NCBI RefSeq assembly: GCF_000515415.1
Contig: NZ_KI911783.1
Coordinates: 1,168,392-1,232,391, forward strand
From: Bradyrhizobium sp. WSM1417
GTDB taxonomy: Bacteria > Pseudomonadota > Alphaproteobacteria > Rhizobiales > Xanthobacteraceae
Reading direction: 5' to 3'
Length of the DNA: 64,000 nt
Made by a program: the position numbers and the translations under genes
In this document: piece by piece, positions 29,540 through 37,995 of the stretch
Position numbering within the stretch: the stretch's first letter is position 1
How the letters are laid out: the number at the start of each line of letters is the position of its first letter
Notes under the pieces: model-generated
The model's database searches: none
What the model was told of the DNA's origin: nothing
The model's input: the letters and a program-made list of their open reading frames with translations, nothing else

Positions 29540-30898
29540 CTAGTTCGCTGCTTTGGGCCTGTCGGCCGTGGCCTTGTTGTCGCCGCCCGGCGTGGGGGCC
29601 GCGGAGGCGCTGTTCTTGATGCCGTGGAGCAAATCGTCGGCGAGCTTGAGCGCCTTGTCGTCCTTGGCGTCCGGCGGAACGTAGGACTGCGAGCCGGTCT
29701 TCTCGTCGCCGTCGTTCTTGAGATGGCCGCGCAGCGATGCTTCGCCCTTGGTGTCGGTGCGCGACTTCAGCTCGTCCGGAACGTCCTGCAGCACTTCGAT
29801 GTCGGGCACGATGCCCTTGGCCTGGATCGACTTGCCCGACGGCGTGTAGTAGCGCGCCGTGGTCAGACGCAGCGCGCCGTTGCCGGAGCCGAGCGGAATG
29901 ATGGTCTGCACCGAGCCCTTGCCGAACGAGCGCGTGCCGACGATGGTCGCACGCTTGTGGTCCTGCAGCGCGCCGGCGACGATCTCCGACGCCGAAGCCG
30001 AGCCGCCATTGACCAGCACGATGACAGGCTTGCCCTTGGTGAGGTCGCCGGTATGCGCGGTACGGCGCTGGGTCTCCTCGGCATTGCGGCCGCGGGTCGA
30101 GACGATCTCGCCCTTCTCCAGGAAGGAGTCGGAGACGGTGACCGCTTCCTCGAGCAGCCCGCCCGGGTTGTTGCGGAGGTCGATGACGTAGCCCTTCAGC
30201 TTGTCGCCGATCTGATTCGAGAGGTTGGCGACCTCGCGCTTCAGGCCTTCGGTGGTCTGCTCGTTGAAGGTGGTGATGCGGATATAGGCGATGTCGTCGG
30301 CCTCGATGCGGGCGCGCACCGAACGGACGCGGATGTTGTCGCGCACCAGCGTGACGTCGATCGGATTGTCCTGGCCTTTGCGGATGATCTTGAGCTTGAT
30401 CTTGGTGTTGACGGGGCCGCGCATCTTCTCGACCGCCTGGTTCAGGGTCAGACCCTGCACCGCTTCGTCGTCGAGATTGGTGATGATGTCGTTGGCCATG
30501 ACGCCGGCGCGCGAGGCCGGTGTGTCGTCGATCGGCGAGACCACCTTGATCAGGCCGTCTTCCATCGTGACTTCGATACCGAGGCCGCCGAACTCACCGC
30601 GGGTCTGCACCTGCATGTCGCGGAAGCTCTTGGCGTCCATGTAGCTCGAATGCGGATCGAGACCGGTGAGCATGCCGCTGATCGCGGATTCGATCAGCTT
30701 GGTGTCGTCGGGCTTCTCGACATAGTCCGAGCGCACGCGCTCGAAGACGTCGCCGAATAAATTGAGCTGGCGATAGGTGTCCGCGGTGGCGGCTCGCGCG
30801 CTGGAGCCCATGAAGACCGCGCGCGGTTGCGTCACGAACAGCGTCAGCGCCGCACCGGTGGCCGCGCTGAGGAGGATAACTGAAGTCTTGCGCATCAT
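29540..30898 (-). CDS. ctpA: carboxyl-terminal processing protease CtpA (S41 family)
   Basis: This 452-residue periplasmic S41 peptidase has an N-terminal signal or anchor (VILLSAATGAALTLFV), a PDZ domain (GLGIEVTMEDGLIKVVSPID), and the catalytic core with Ser in VNGGSASASEIVAGAL and Lys in SFGKGSVQT. The conserved YVIDLRNNPGGLL precedes it. The C-terminal tail is Lys/Asp-rich and low in complexity. Its ATG overlaps the EnvC-like stop in an ATGA junction, so the two are translationally coupled. Confidence 0.95.
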   Translation of the reverse strand: MMRKTSVILLSAATGAALTLFVTQPRAVFMGSSARAATADTYRQLNLFGDVFERVRSDYVEKPDDTKLIESAISGMLTGLDPHSSYMDAKSFRDMQVQTRGEFGGLGIEVTMEDGLIKVVSPIDDTPASRAGVMANDIITNLDDEAVQGLTLNQAVEKMRGPVNTKIKLKIIRKGQDNPIDVTLVRDNIRVRSVRARIEADDIAYIRITTFNEQTTEGLKREVANLSNQIGDKLKGYVIDLRNNPGGLLEEAVTVSDSFLEKGEIVSTRGRNAEETQRRTAHTGDLTKGKPVIVLVNGGSASASEIVAGALQDHKRATIVGTRSFGKGSVQTIIPLGSGNGALRLTTARYYTPSGKSIQAKGIVPDIEVLQDVPDELKSRTDTKGEASLRGHLKNDGDEKTGSQSYVPPDAKDDKALKLADDLLHGIKNSASAAPTPGGDNKATADRPKAAN

Positions 30899-32226
30899 CC
30901 GCGAACCTTCTCGCCTTCATTTGCGGCCCACCATGGGCCTGGATCGATTGGAGTGCCGTCTTTGCGGAACTCGACATAGAGCACAGGTTGACTCGCGTTC
31001 GTGGCGAGAATGGAGGCGACTTGAGAAGTCGACCCCATGGTCGCGACAGGCTCCCCCGTGAGCACAAACTGACCGATGTTGACCGAAATGCGCTCCATCC
31101 CGGCGATCAGCACATGATACCCGCCCCCGGCATTGAGGATCAAGAGTTGTCCATAGCTGCGGAAGGGGCCGGCATAGACAACCCAGCCATCACACGGCGT
31201 CGTGACCTGGGAGCCGGGCCTGGTCGCCAGCGAAATGCCCTTCTGGACCCCGCCGAGCCCGTCCGAACCGCCGAAATCCCTGATCTTGTTACCGTTAACC
31301 GGAAGAGGCAGCAGGCCCTTGGCCGCGGCGAAGGCCATCGCAGGGGTGGTCCGGGAACGGTCCTTGAAAGCGCCCGGGCCGGTCTTGGCGCTGGCGGCCG
31401 CGTTTGCAGCCGCCTTGGCCTCGGCCTGCCTGGCGGCCTCAGCCGCCTTCTCGGCCGCCTTGGCGGCACTTTGCAGATCCTGCTCCATCTTGGCGATCAG
31501 CCCCTGGAGATCGCCGACCTGTCGCGAGAGCGCGACGGCGCGCGCATTCTCGGCGTCGAGGTCCTTTTCACGCGACGCCTGCTGGCGCTGCCGCTCGTCG
31601 ACCAGAGCCGCGAGCCGGGTCTGGTCGTTACGCACCTTGTCGCGGTCGGAGGCGAGCTGGTCGCGCTCGGTCGCGATGGTCTTGCGCAAGGCCACGAGCT
31701 CGCCGAGCTCGCCCGCGATCTTCTCGGCGCGGCCGCGCAATTCCGGCACCACGGCTCCGAGCAGCATCGCCGTGCGCAGCGATTGCAGGGCATCCTCGGG
31801 CCGTACCAGAAGTGCCGGCGGCGTCCGCCTTCCGGCGCGCTGCAAGGCCGCCAGCACCTCGACGATGTCGGCGCGGCGTAAATCGAGCGAGCTGCGCATC
31901 GCCTGCTCGCGGCCGTTCAGCGATCGCAGCCGGGCTTCGGCCTCGTCGATCTTGGTCTCGACGGTGCGCACATTGGCGGCGGTGTCGATCAACTGTTGAT
32001 TGAGCTGGGTGCGGTCCTGGCCGAGCGAGGTGATCTCGGCCTTGAGCTTGGCCTGCGCTTCCTCCGCGCTCTTCTTGCTGGCGCGCGCGGCTTCGAGCTC
32101 CTGCTCGCGCTGCTTGATCGCATCGGGCGCGACGGCCGCAGTCTGCGGCGCAGGCGTCTGAGCTTGCGCGAGGCTTGCGCCGGCAACGCCAGCGATCAGC
32201 AGCAGGTTGAGGACAGGCGCTCGCAT
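30895..32226 (-). CDS. murein hydrolase activator EnvC-like (degenerate LytM/M23 domain)
   Basis: This 443-residue protein has a signal peptide (LNLLLIAGVAGASLAQA), a long coiled coil (about residues 35-270, rich in Glu, Arg, Gln and Ala), and a C-terminal M23/LytM domain. The zinc-binding residues are replaced: the usual HxGIDxA block reads QKGISLA and the usual HxH block reads VLIAGM. This matches E. coli EnvC, which activates amidases without cutting murein itself. The ATG at 32226 is used; a TTG at 32238 would add four residues. It overlaps ctpA by 4 bp. Confidence 0.9.
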   Translation of the reverse strand: MRAPVLNLLLIAGVAGASLAQAQTPAPQTAAVAPDAIKQREQELEAARASKKSAEEAQAKLKAEITSLGQDRTQLNQQLIDTAANVRTVETKIDEAEARLRSLNGREQAMRSSLDLRRADIVEVLAALQRAGRRTPPALLVRPEDALQSLRTAMLLGAVVPELRGRAEKIAGELGELVALRKTIATERDQLASDRDKVRNDQTRLAALVDERQRQQASREKDLDAENARAVALSRQVGDLQGLIAKMEQDLQSAAKAAEKAAEAARQAEAKAAANAAASAKTGPGAFKDRSRTTPAMAFAAAKGLLPLPVNGNKIRDFGGSDGLGGVQKGISLATRPGSQVTTPCDGWVVYAGPFRSYGQLLILNAGGGYHVLIAGMERISVNIGQFVLTGEPVATMGSTSQVASILATNASQPVLYVEFRKDGTPIDPGPWWAANEGEKVRG

Positions 32227-32259
32227 CGCTTTAGGCAAAGGTGCTCGTTGTGGCGCGGG

Positions 32260-32742
32260 TCACGCGCGGTGATAGGGGTGGCCGGCGAGAATGGTGGCGG
32301 CCCGATAAAGCTGTTCCAGAAGCATGACGCGGACCATTTGATGCGGCCAGGTCGCAGAGCCGAACGCGATCGCGAGCTTGGCCTTACGGCGCAATTCGGG
32401 CGAAAGTCCGTCCGCCCCTCCGATCATGAAGATAGTATGACCGGCACCCTCGTCGCGCCAGCGCCCGAGATGCCGTGCGAATACGGTCGAATCCAGATTT
32501 TGGCCGCGCTCGTCCAGCGCCACCAAGACCGATTTTTCGGGAACATGTGCGGAGATCGCCGCCGCCTCTTCGGCCATCCGCGTCGCGGTATCGCGCGCAC
32601 GGCTTTCGGGCAATTCGTGGACGGCGAGCTCGCGGAATCCGAGCTTGCGGCCGGCCTCGTCGAACCGCTCGAAATAGCGCTCGGCAAGCTCCCGTTCGGG
32701 GCCCTGCTTCAGCCGGCCCACCGCAATGACGGCTATGCGCAT
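32260..32742 (-). CDS. rlmH: 23S rRNA pseudouridine-1915 N3-methyltransferase RlmH
   Basis: This 160-residue SPOUT methyltransferase modifies helix 69 of 23S rRNA. The SAM-binding knot includes FMIGGADGLSPELRR and the C-terminal MVRVMLLEQLYRA is highly conserved. The start MRIAVIAVGRLKQGPE is typical; an in-frame start at 32793 is rejected. It lies next to rsfS, as in most bacteria. Confidence 0.95.
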   Translation of the reverse strand: MRIAVIAVGRLKQGPERELAERYFERFDEAGRKLGFRELAVHELPESRARDTATRMAEEAAAISAHVPEKSVLVALDERGQNLDSTVFARHLGRWRDEGAGHTIFMIGGADGLSPELRRKAKLAIAFGSATWPHQMVRVMLLEQLYRAATILAGHPYHRA

Positions 32743-32839
32743 GATATCTTCAGGGGTCGCGTTTTCTGGACCGCGCGCGATCTGCGCGCGCACGACGCTA
32801 GCATGCGCGTCAGCCGATTCGAAATCGGCCAGCAGCCTC

Positions 32840-33292
32840 TCAGATCGCCTTCGCCGCCCCTGGGCCCTGCGTGTACAATCTTTCGAGATTGTAGAACTCG
32901 CGGACCTCGGGTCTGAACACGTGCACGATCACATCGCCGGAATCGATCAGCACCCAGTCGCAATTGGGCAAGCCCTCGACGTGGATGTTCTTGATGCCGT
33001 TTTCCTTGAGGCCTTTGGCGACGTTCTCCGCGATCGCGCCAACGTGCCGGTTCACCCGGCCGGTGGTGACGATCATGTAGTCGGAGTAGGCCGATTTGCC
33101 GCGAAGGTCGATGGTGACCGTCTCTTCCGCCTTCATGTCGTCGAGGCGGGAGAGGATCAGGCTCAGCGTCTTGTCGGCGTCGGGTTGCGCCTTCAAGGCC
33201 GCAGCTTTGGTCGATGTTTTACGCGTCGGCTTGGCAACCTTGGGTAAAACAGACTTCGGTGAAGCCGTCTTGGGTGAGGCTGTCTTGGACAA
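32840..33292 (-). CDS. rsfS: ribosome silencing factor RsfS
   Basis: This protein prevents 30S-50S joining by binding L14. The conserved core begins near residue 40 (KTLSLILSRLDDMKAEE) and includes SAYSDYMIVTTGR and DWVLIDSGDVIVHVF. The N-terminus is a low-complexity Lys/Ala/Ser/Pro extension containing two copies of KTASP from a 15-bp tandem repeat. No ATG is available in frame: the nearest starts are TTG 33292 and CTG 33307. A nearby ATG in another frame has a good SD but ends after about 31 codons. The start is therefore uncertain, the core is not. Confidence 0.9.
   Translation of the reverse strand: MSKTASPKTASPKSVLPKVAKPTRKTSTKAAALKAQPDADKTLSLILSRLDDMKAEETVTIDLRGKSAYSDYMIVTTGRVNRHVGAIAENVAKGLKENGIKNIHVEGLPNCDWVLIDSGDVIVHVFRPEVREFYNLERLYTQGPGAAKAI
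33258..33287. repeat. 15-bp imperfect tandem repeat in the 5' end of rsfS
   Basis: GGTGAAGCCGTCTTG is followed directly by GGTGAGGCTGTCTTG. In the rsfS frame it encodes two KTASP units. The repeat makes the 5' end prone to length variation. Confidence 0.75.
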
Positions 33293-33433
33293 TACAGATG
33301 TGGTCAGGGACCATTCCTTTCACTGTATCGCGAACGCCGAATCCGGCGCTCACTGGTTACACTACATCATGTGGGGTTAAGGGTTTCAATATGCCAGAGA
33401 GCCCGAAGTCCGAACGCGTACGCACAATCTGAC

Positions 33434-34078
33434 TCACTTCGTACCTTTCCAGCTTCCGTCCGGGTTCCGTAAGCCGGTCGACGAGAGATTCAGCTTCATA
33501 CCTGTCAGGAATACCCAAGCCGGGGCGGCCCGATCCGCAAGCAATGGCGCCTCGTTCTCCGGCATCCGATAGCGCCTGAGCGCCTGGGCGGCGGGAGAGG
33601 CGAGGGCACGAAAACTCTGTGGCGGGCGGTCGATGACCGCGATCGGCACCTGATCGGCGATGCGCCGCCAGTGCTGCCAACGATGGAATTGAGCGAGGTT
33701 GTCGGCGCCCATGATCCAGACAAAGCGCAAGCCCGAGAGGCGGCGGCGCAAGGTGTTGATCGTATCGATGGTATAGCGCGTGCGAATGACGGATTCGAGA
33801 CAGCTCACCTCGATCCTGGGATCGTCGGCCATTTCGCGCGCCGCCTGCATGCGCGCGCCGAGCTCGTGCAGAGCGCCGTTCTCCTTCAGCGGATTGCCTG
33901 GCGTCACCAGCCACCACACCCGATCGAGCTGGAGACGTTTCAGCGCGAACTGGCTAATCGCGCGATGGGCCTGGTGCGGCGGGTTGAATGAGCCGCCGAG
34001 CAGGCCGATGCGCATCCCCGAAGTGTGGGGCGGTATGGCCTGCGCGAAGAAACGTGGCGCGACGAAATTGTTGCTCAA
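33434..34078 (-). CDS. nadD: nicotinate-nucleotide adenylyltransferase NadD
   Basis: This enzyme converts nicotinate mononucleotide to deamido-NAD. The nucleotidyltransferase motif [15 protein letters not shown] and the C-terminal LSSTGLR (for the usual ISSTxIR) are clear. Two starts are possible: TTG 34078, giving 21 extra residues ([20 protein letters not shown]), and ATG 34015, which starts right at [13 protein letters not shown]. The longer form is listed because the spacing to proA (20 bp) and a GGGG upstream fit, but the shorter is equally plausible. It lies in the proB-proA-nadD-rsfS-rlmH block. Confidence 0.92.
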   Translation of the reverse strand: MSNNFVAPRFFAQAIPPHTSGMRIGLLGGSFNPPHQAHRAISQFALKRLQLDRVWWLVTPGNPLKENGALHELGARMQAAREMADDPRIEVSCLESVIRTRYTIDTINTLRRRLSGLRFVWIMGADNLAQFHRWQHWRRIADQVPIAVIDRPPQSFRALASPAAQALRRYRMPENEAPLLADRAAPAWVFLTGMKLNLSSTGLRNPDGSWKGTK

Positions 34079-34098
34079 TGCCCCGCGCCTTGCGTCGT

Positions 34099-35394
34099 CT
34101 ACGGCCGCGTCTGCCCGGTACCGTGAACGCGATATTTGAAGCTCGTGAGCTGCTCGGCGCCCACCGGGCCGCGGGCATGGAATCTGCCGGTGGCGATGCC
34201 GATCTCGGCACCGAAGCCGAACTCGCCGCCGTCGGCGAACTGCGTCGAGGCGTTGTGCAGCACGATCGCGGAATCGACCTCGCTCAGGAATTTTTTCGCA
34301 GTAGTTTCGTCGGCGCTCACGATCGCATCGGTATGATGCGAGCCGTGGTTCTGGATATGCGCAATCGCGCCGTCGACGCCGTCCACCACCTTCGCTGCGA
34401 TGATCGCATCGAGATATTCAGTGTCCCAATCGTCCGCGCTCGCGGGCTTGACGCGCGCATCGGTCTTTTGCACGGCCTCGTCGCCACGCACTTCGCAGCC
34501 GGCCTCGATCAGCATCTCGATCAGCGGCTTCAGGTTTTTGCCGGCAGCGGCGCGATCGACCAGCAGCGTCTCGGCGGCGCCGCAGACACCGGTGCGGCGC
34601 ATCTTGGCGTTGAGCACGATCGATTTCGCCATGGCGAGGTCGGCGCTGCCGTCGATATAGACGTGATTGACGCCTTCGAGATGCGCGAACACCGGCACGC
34701 GCGCTTCCTGCTCGACACGTGCGACGAGGCTCTTGCCTCCGCGCGGCACGATCACGTCGACGGCGCCGTTCAATCCCGACAGCATCATGCCCACCGCCGC
34801 GCGGTCGCGCGTCGGCACCCGCGTGATTGCGGCCTCGGGGAGGCCCGCTTCGCGCAGGCCCTGCACCAGGCAGTCATGGATCGCGCGGCAGGAGCGGAAA
34901 CTGTCGGAGCCGCCGCGCAGGATCACGGCATTGCCCGACTTCAGGCACAGCACGCCAGCGTCCGCCGCAACGTTCGGCCGGCTCTCGAAAATCACGCCGA
35001 CGACGCCGAGCGGCACGCGCACGCGCTCGATGGTCATGCCGTTCGGCCGTTGCCAGCTCTCGGTGACGATGCCGACCGGATCGGCAATGCCGCGCACGAT
35101 GCCGATGCCCTCGGCCATGCCCTCGACCCGCGCCGGCGTCAGCGTCAGGCGGTCGATGAAGGACGAGGTGGCGTTGCCGGAGGCGCGGGCCTCGGTGACG
35201 TCCTCGGCATTGGCGGCAAGGATCGCGGCCGCGTTGTTGCGGATCGCCCGCTCCATGGCCTCGAGTGCCCGGTTCTTCTGCTCCGGCGGCGCCAGCGCCA
35301 GCACGCGCGCGGCAGCGCGGGCACGGGTACCGAGATCGGTCATCAGCGCCTGAAGATCGGCATTGCCGTCGACGGCTTTGAGGGGGGCGGCCAT
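34099..35394 (-). CDS. proA: gamma-glutamyl phosphate reductase
   Basis: This 431-residue NADPH-dependent enzyme performs the second step of proline synthesis. It shows the ALDH-superfamily fold with [31 protein letters not shown] and the C-terminal [18 protein letters not shown], all characteristic of ProA. It is separated from proB by 187 bp that contain a palindrome, so the two may still be co-transcribed. It is followed 20 bp later by nadD. Confidence 0.97.
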   Translation of the reverse strand: MAAPLKAVDGNADLQALMTDLGTRARAAARVLALAPPEQKNRALEAMERAIRNNAAAILAANAEDVTEARASGNATSSFIDRLTLTPARVEGMAEGIGIVRGIADPVGIVTESWQRPNGMTIERVRVPLGVVGVIFESRPNVAADAGVLCLKSGNAVILRGGSDSFRSCRAIHDCLVQGLREAGLPEAAITRVPTRDRAAVGMMLSGLNGAVDVIVPRGGKSLVARVEQEARVPVFAHLEGVNHVYIDGSADLAMAKSIVLNAKMRRTGVCGAAETLLVDRAAAGKNLKPLIEMLIEAGCEVRGDEAVQKTDARVKPASADDWDTEYLDAIIAAKVVDGVDGAIAHIQNHGSHHTDAIVSADETTAKKFLSEVDSAIVLHNASTQFADGGEFGFGAEIGIATGRFHARGPVGAEQLTSFKYRVHGTGQTRP

Positions 35395-35521
35395 GGGAGT
35401 TTCAACCTTCTGCTAAGGCAGTGTCCTAGCACGGAAATCCCGCTTTTGCGAAGGGCGGGGCGGGTATGGCAGGGCTTCACGTGCCAGACGGCAGCTCGGT
35501 CAATGGCCTAGCTCCGGCGTT

Positions 35522-35542
35522 ATGGCCGGGCTTGACCCGGCC
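35522..35542. repeat. short palindrome between proA and proB
   Basis: TGGCCGGG and CCCGGCCA flank CTTGA. There is no T-run on the minus strand. It is of the same general style as the other intergenic palindromes of the window. Confidence 0.7.
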
Positions 35543-35581
35543 ATCCACGCTCGGCCCGCGCCTGCTCGGATGCCTTAGCGC

Positions 35582-36703
35582 CTACCCGCCCATCACCAGA
35601 TCATCGCGGTGGATCATCTCGGACCTCCCGCTGATGCCGAGGATGGCCATCACATCCGGGGAGGAGCGGCCCTTGATCCGCTCGGCATCGTCGGCATCAT
35701 AGGCGATCAGTCCGCGGCCGACCTCGCTGGTGTCGGGGCCGCGCACGATCACGGCGTCGCCGCGGGCGAACTGGCCCTCGACCTTGATCACGCCGGCCGG
35801 CAGCAGGCTGGCGCCCGCGCGCAACGCCGCGACCGCGCCGGCGTCGATGGTCAGGGTGCCCTTCGGCTCCAGCGAGCCTGCGATCCAGCGCTTTCGCGAG
35901 GTGATGGGATTGGCCGGCGTCAGGAACCAGGTGCAGCGGCCGCCATCGGCGACCGCCTGAAGCGGATGCTCGATCTTGCCCGAGGCGATCAGCATATGCG
36001 TGCCGCCGGTGGTCGCGATTTTTGCGGCTTCGACCTTGGTGCGCATGCCGCCACGCGATAGCTCGGACTCGGCGTCGCCTGCCACAGCCTCGATCTCCGA
36101 GGAGATGCTGTCGACGACGGGAATGAGCTTGGCGTTCGGGTTGTTCTTCGGCGGGGCGTCGTAAAGCCCGTCGATGTCGGACAGCAGCACCAGCAGGTCG
36201 GCGCTCGCCATGGTGGCGACGCGCGCGGCGAGACGGTCATTGTCGCCGTAGCGGATCTCGTTGGTGGCGACCGTGTCGTTCTCGTTGATCACGGGGATTG
36301 CGCGCCACTCCAGCAGCTTGCCGATGGTGGAGCGCGCGTTGAGATAGCGGCGGCGCTCCTCGGTGTCCTGCAGCGTCACCAGGATCTGGCCGGCGCCGAT
36401 GCCGTGGGCGCCAAGCACCTCCGACCAGATGCGGGCCAGCGCGATCTGACCGACGGCAGCGGCCGCCTGGCTCTCCTCCAGCTTCAGCGGGCCGCGCGGC
36501 AATTTCAGGCGGCTGCGGCCGAGCGCGATCGAGCCGGAGGAGACGACGAGAACGTCACGCCCCTCGCGATGCAGCTTGGCCATATCGTCGGCGAGCGCGG
36601 CAAGCCAGGACGCACGCACCTCGCCCTTGTCGGAATCGACCAGCAGCGCGGAGCCGACCTTGACGACGATGCGGCGGAATTGACTGAGTTCGGGGCTGGC
36701 CAT
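35582..36703 (-). CDS. proB: glutamate 5-kinase
   Basis: This 373-residue enzyme performs the first step of proline synthesis. The amino-acid kinase domain begins with [15 protein letters not shown] and contains [21 protein letters not shown]-terminal PUA domain follows (about residues 275-370, with [13 protein letters not shown]). The ATG at 36703 is clear. Upstream on this strand the islet at 36.9-39.6 kb separates it from obgE. Confidence 0.97.
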   Translation of the reverse strand: MASPELSQFRRIVVKVGSALLVDSDKGEVRASWLAALADDMAKLHREGRDVLVVSSGSIALGRSRLKLPRGPLKLEESQAAAAVGQIALARIWSEVLGAHGIGAGQILVTLQDTEERRRYLNARSTIGKLLEWRAIPVINENDTVATNEIRYGDNDRLAARVATMASADLLVLLSDIDGLYDAPPKNNPNAKLIPVVDSISSEIEAVAGDAESELSRGGMRTKVEAAKIATTGGTHMLIASGKIEHPLQAVADGGRCTWFLTPANPITSRKRWIAGSLEPKGTLTIDAGAVAALRAGASLLPAGVIKVEGQFARGDAVIVRGPDTSEVGRGLIAYDADDAERIKGRSSPDVMAILGISGRSEMIHRDDLVMGG

Positions 36704-36868
36704 GTGTGTATGTGGTGCATGTATGTGCTGGAGAGCGGCGCCGGTAAGGCCTGCTTTTGCAGCAGGACGATGGCCGGCGCAAGGCGGCAGCCCGGTAAAC
36801 GGCGCTTGTCCGGAGCGCCCGTCTGGCTCTAACTGTCGTCAATCAAAATGGGCTCAAAGAGGAAACCA

Positions 36869-37834
36869 ATGGATCGCCGCAACTTCATCGCCGGATGCCT
36901 CGGGTTGCCGTTGTTGGCGCAGGTGGGCGGGTCGCAAGCACAGGCCGGGCTGACGAAAATGATCTTCCCGTTCGCGGCGGGAGCGGGCGGCGACACGCTG
37001 TGCCGGCTGATCGCGCAGGAGATGGCGCCGGCGCTGCAACGGACGATGGTGGTCGAGAACCGCACCGGCGGTGACGGCCTGATCGGCATCAAGGCGGTGA
37101 AGGGGGGAAGCCCGGACGGCAGCATGGTGCTGGTGACGACCGGGCCGACGATGTACCTGCTGCCGATGGTGGAGACGACCCCGAGCTTCGATACCGCAAA
37201 GGATTTCGTCCCGGTCTCGCTGCTGGCGCGGTTTGAGTTCGCCGTCGTCATCAGTCCGACGATCGATGCCGCGGATTTCAAGGGATTTGTCGCCTGGCTG
37301 AAGGCGCATCCGGACAAGGCGTCGTTCGGCGTGCCGAGCAACGGCACCATCCCGCATTTCATGGGCTCCAAGCTCGAGAAGGATCTCGGCATTGCCATGA
37401 CGCGCGTGCCCTATCGGGGCAGCGCGCCCATCCTCAACGACATCATCGGCGGTCATGTCTCCTTCGGCATCGTCACATTGGCGGATGCGCTGCCGCAGCA
37501 TCGCGCTAAGGGCGTGAAGATCATCGCGGTCGCGAGCGCCGAACGTTCGCCGTTTGCTCTGGAAGTCCCGACGCTGAAGGAGAGCGGCATCGATCTCGTC
37601 GCCGACGCCTGGTACGGCATGTGGCTTCCCGCCGGCAGCCCGCCGGAATTCGCGAGCAAGCTCGGCGCGGCCGCAAGCGCAGCGCTCGCCAAGCCCGAGG
37701 TGAAGGAAAAGCTCACCGCAATCGGGCTGATCCCGGTCGGCAGCAGCGCGGAAGGTCTGACCAAGGAGCTCGCCGCAAACACCGCGTTCTGGCAGCCGAT
37801 CGTGAAGGCGACGGGATACAAGATCGAGAATTGA
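36869..37834 (+). CDS. tripartite tricarboxylate transporter substrate-binding protein (TctC/Bug family), copy 1
   Basis: This 321-residue periplasmic binding protein of the Bug/TctC family should bind a carboxylate or related small anion. The N-terminus MDRRNFIAGCLGLPLLAQVG resembles a twin-arginine signal. Family blocks are FPFAAGAGGDTLCRLIAQEM, VENRTGGDGLIG and the terminal LAANTAFWQPIVKATGY. The ATG at 36869 follows AGAGGA. No TctA/TctB membrane subunits are nearby, which is common for this family. It is paired with a sulfatase between proB and obgE. Confidence 0.9.
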   Translation: MDRRNFIAGCLGLPLLAQVGGSQAQAGLTKMIFPFAAGAGGDTLCRLIAQEMAPALQRTMVVENRTGGDGLIGIKAVKGGSPDGSMVLVTTGPTMYLLPMVETTPSFDTAKDFVPVSLLARFEFAVVISPTIDAADFKGFVAWLKAHPDKASFGVPSNGTIPHFMGSKLEKDLGIAMTRVPYRGSAPILNDIIGGHVSFGIVTLADALPQHRAKGVKIIAVASAERSPFALEVPTLKESGIDLVADAWYGMWLPAGSPPEFASKLGAAASAALAKPEVKEKLTAIGLIPVGSSAEGLTKELAANTAFWQPIVKATGYKIEN

Positions 37835-37850
37835 GTAGCTGTTTCGTCTC

Positions 37851-37985
37851 CCTCTCCCCGTTCTTACGGGGAGAGGGCGGGGTGAGGGGCATGCTTCTGC
37901 AAAGACGCTGAGAAATGGACTCGCGGAGAGTCCCCCTCACCCGCCGCGCTTCGCGCGTCGGCCTCTCCCCGCAGGCGGGGAGAGG
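37851..37985. repeat. nested palindromic element between convergent TctC and sulfatase genes
   Basis: The element has two hairpins at its ends, CCTCTCCCC / GGGGAGAGG (37851-37876) and CCTCTCCCCG / CGGGGAGAGG (37962-37985). Between them GCGGGGTGAGGGG (37877-37889) pairs with CCCCTCACCCGC (37932-37943) apart from one base. The whole could fold as a cruciform or cloverleaf. It lies between convergent genes and may act as a two-way terminator. Confidence 0.85.
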
Positions 37986-37995
37986 CGAAGAGAAC

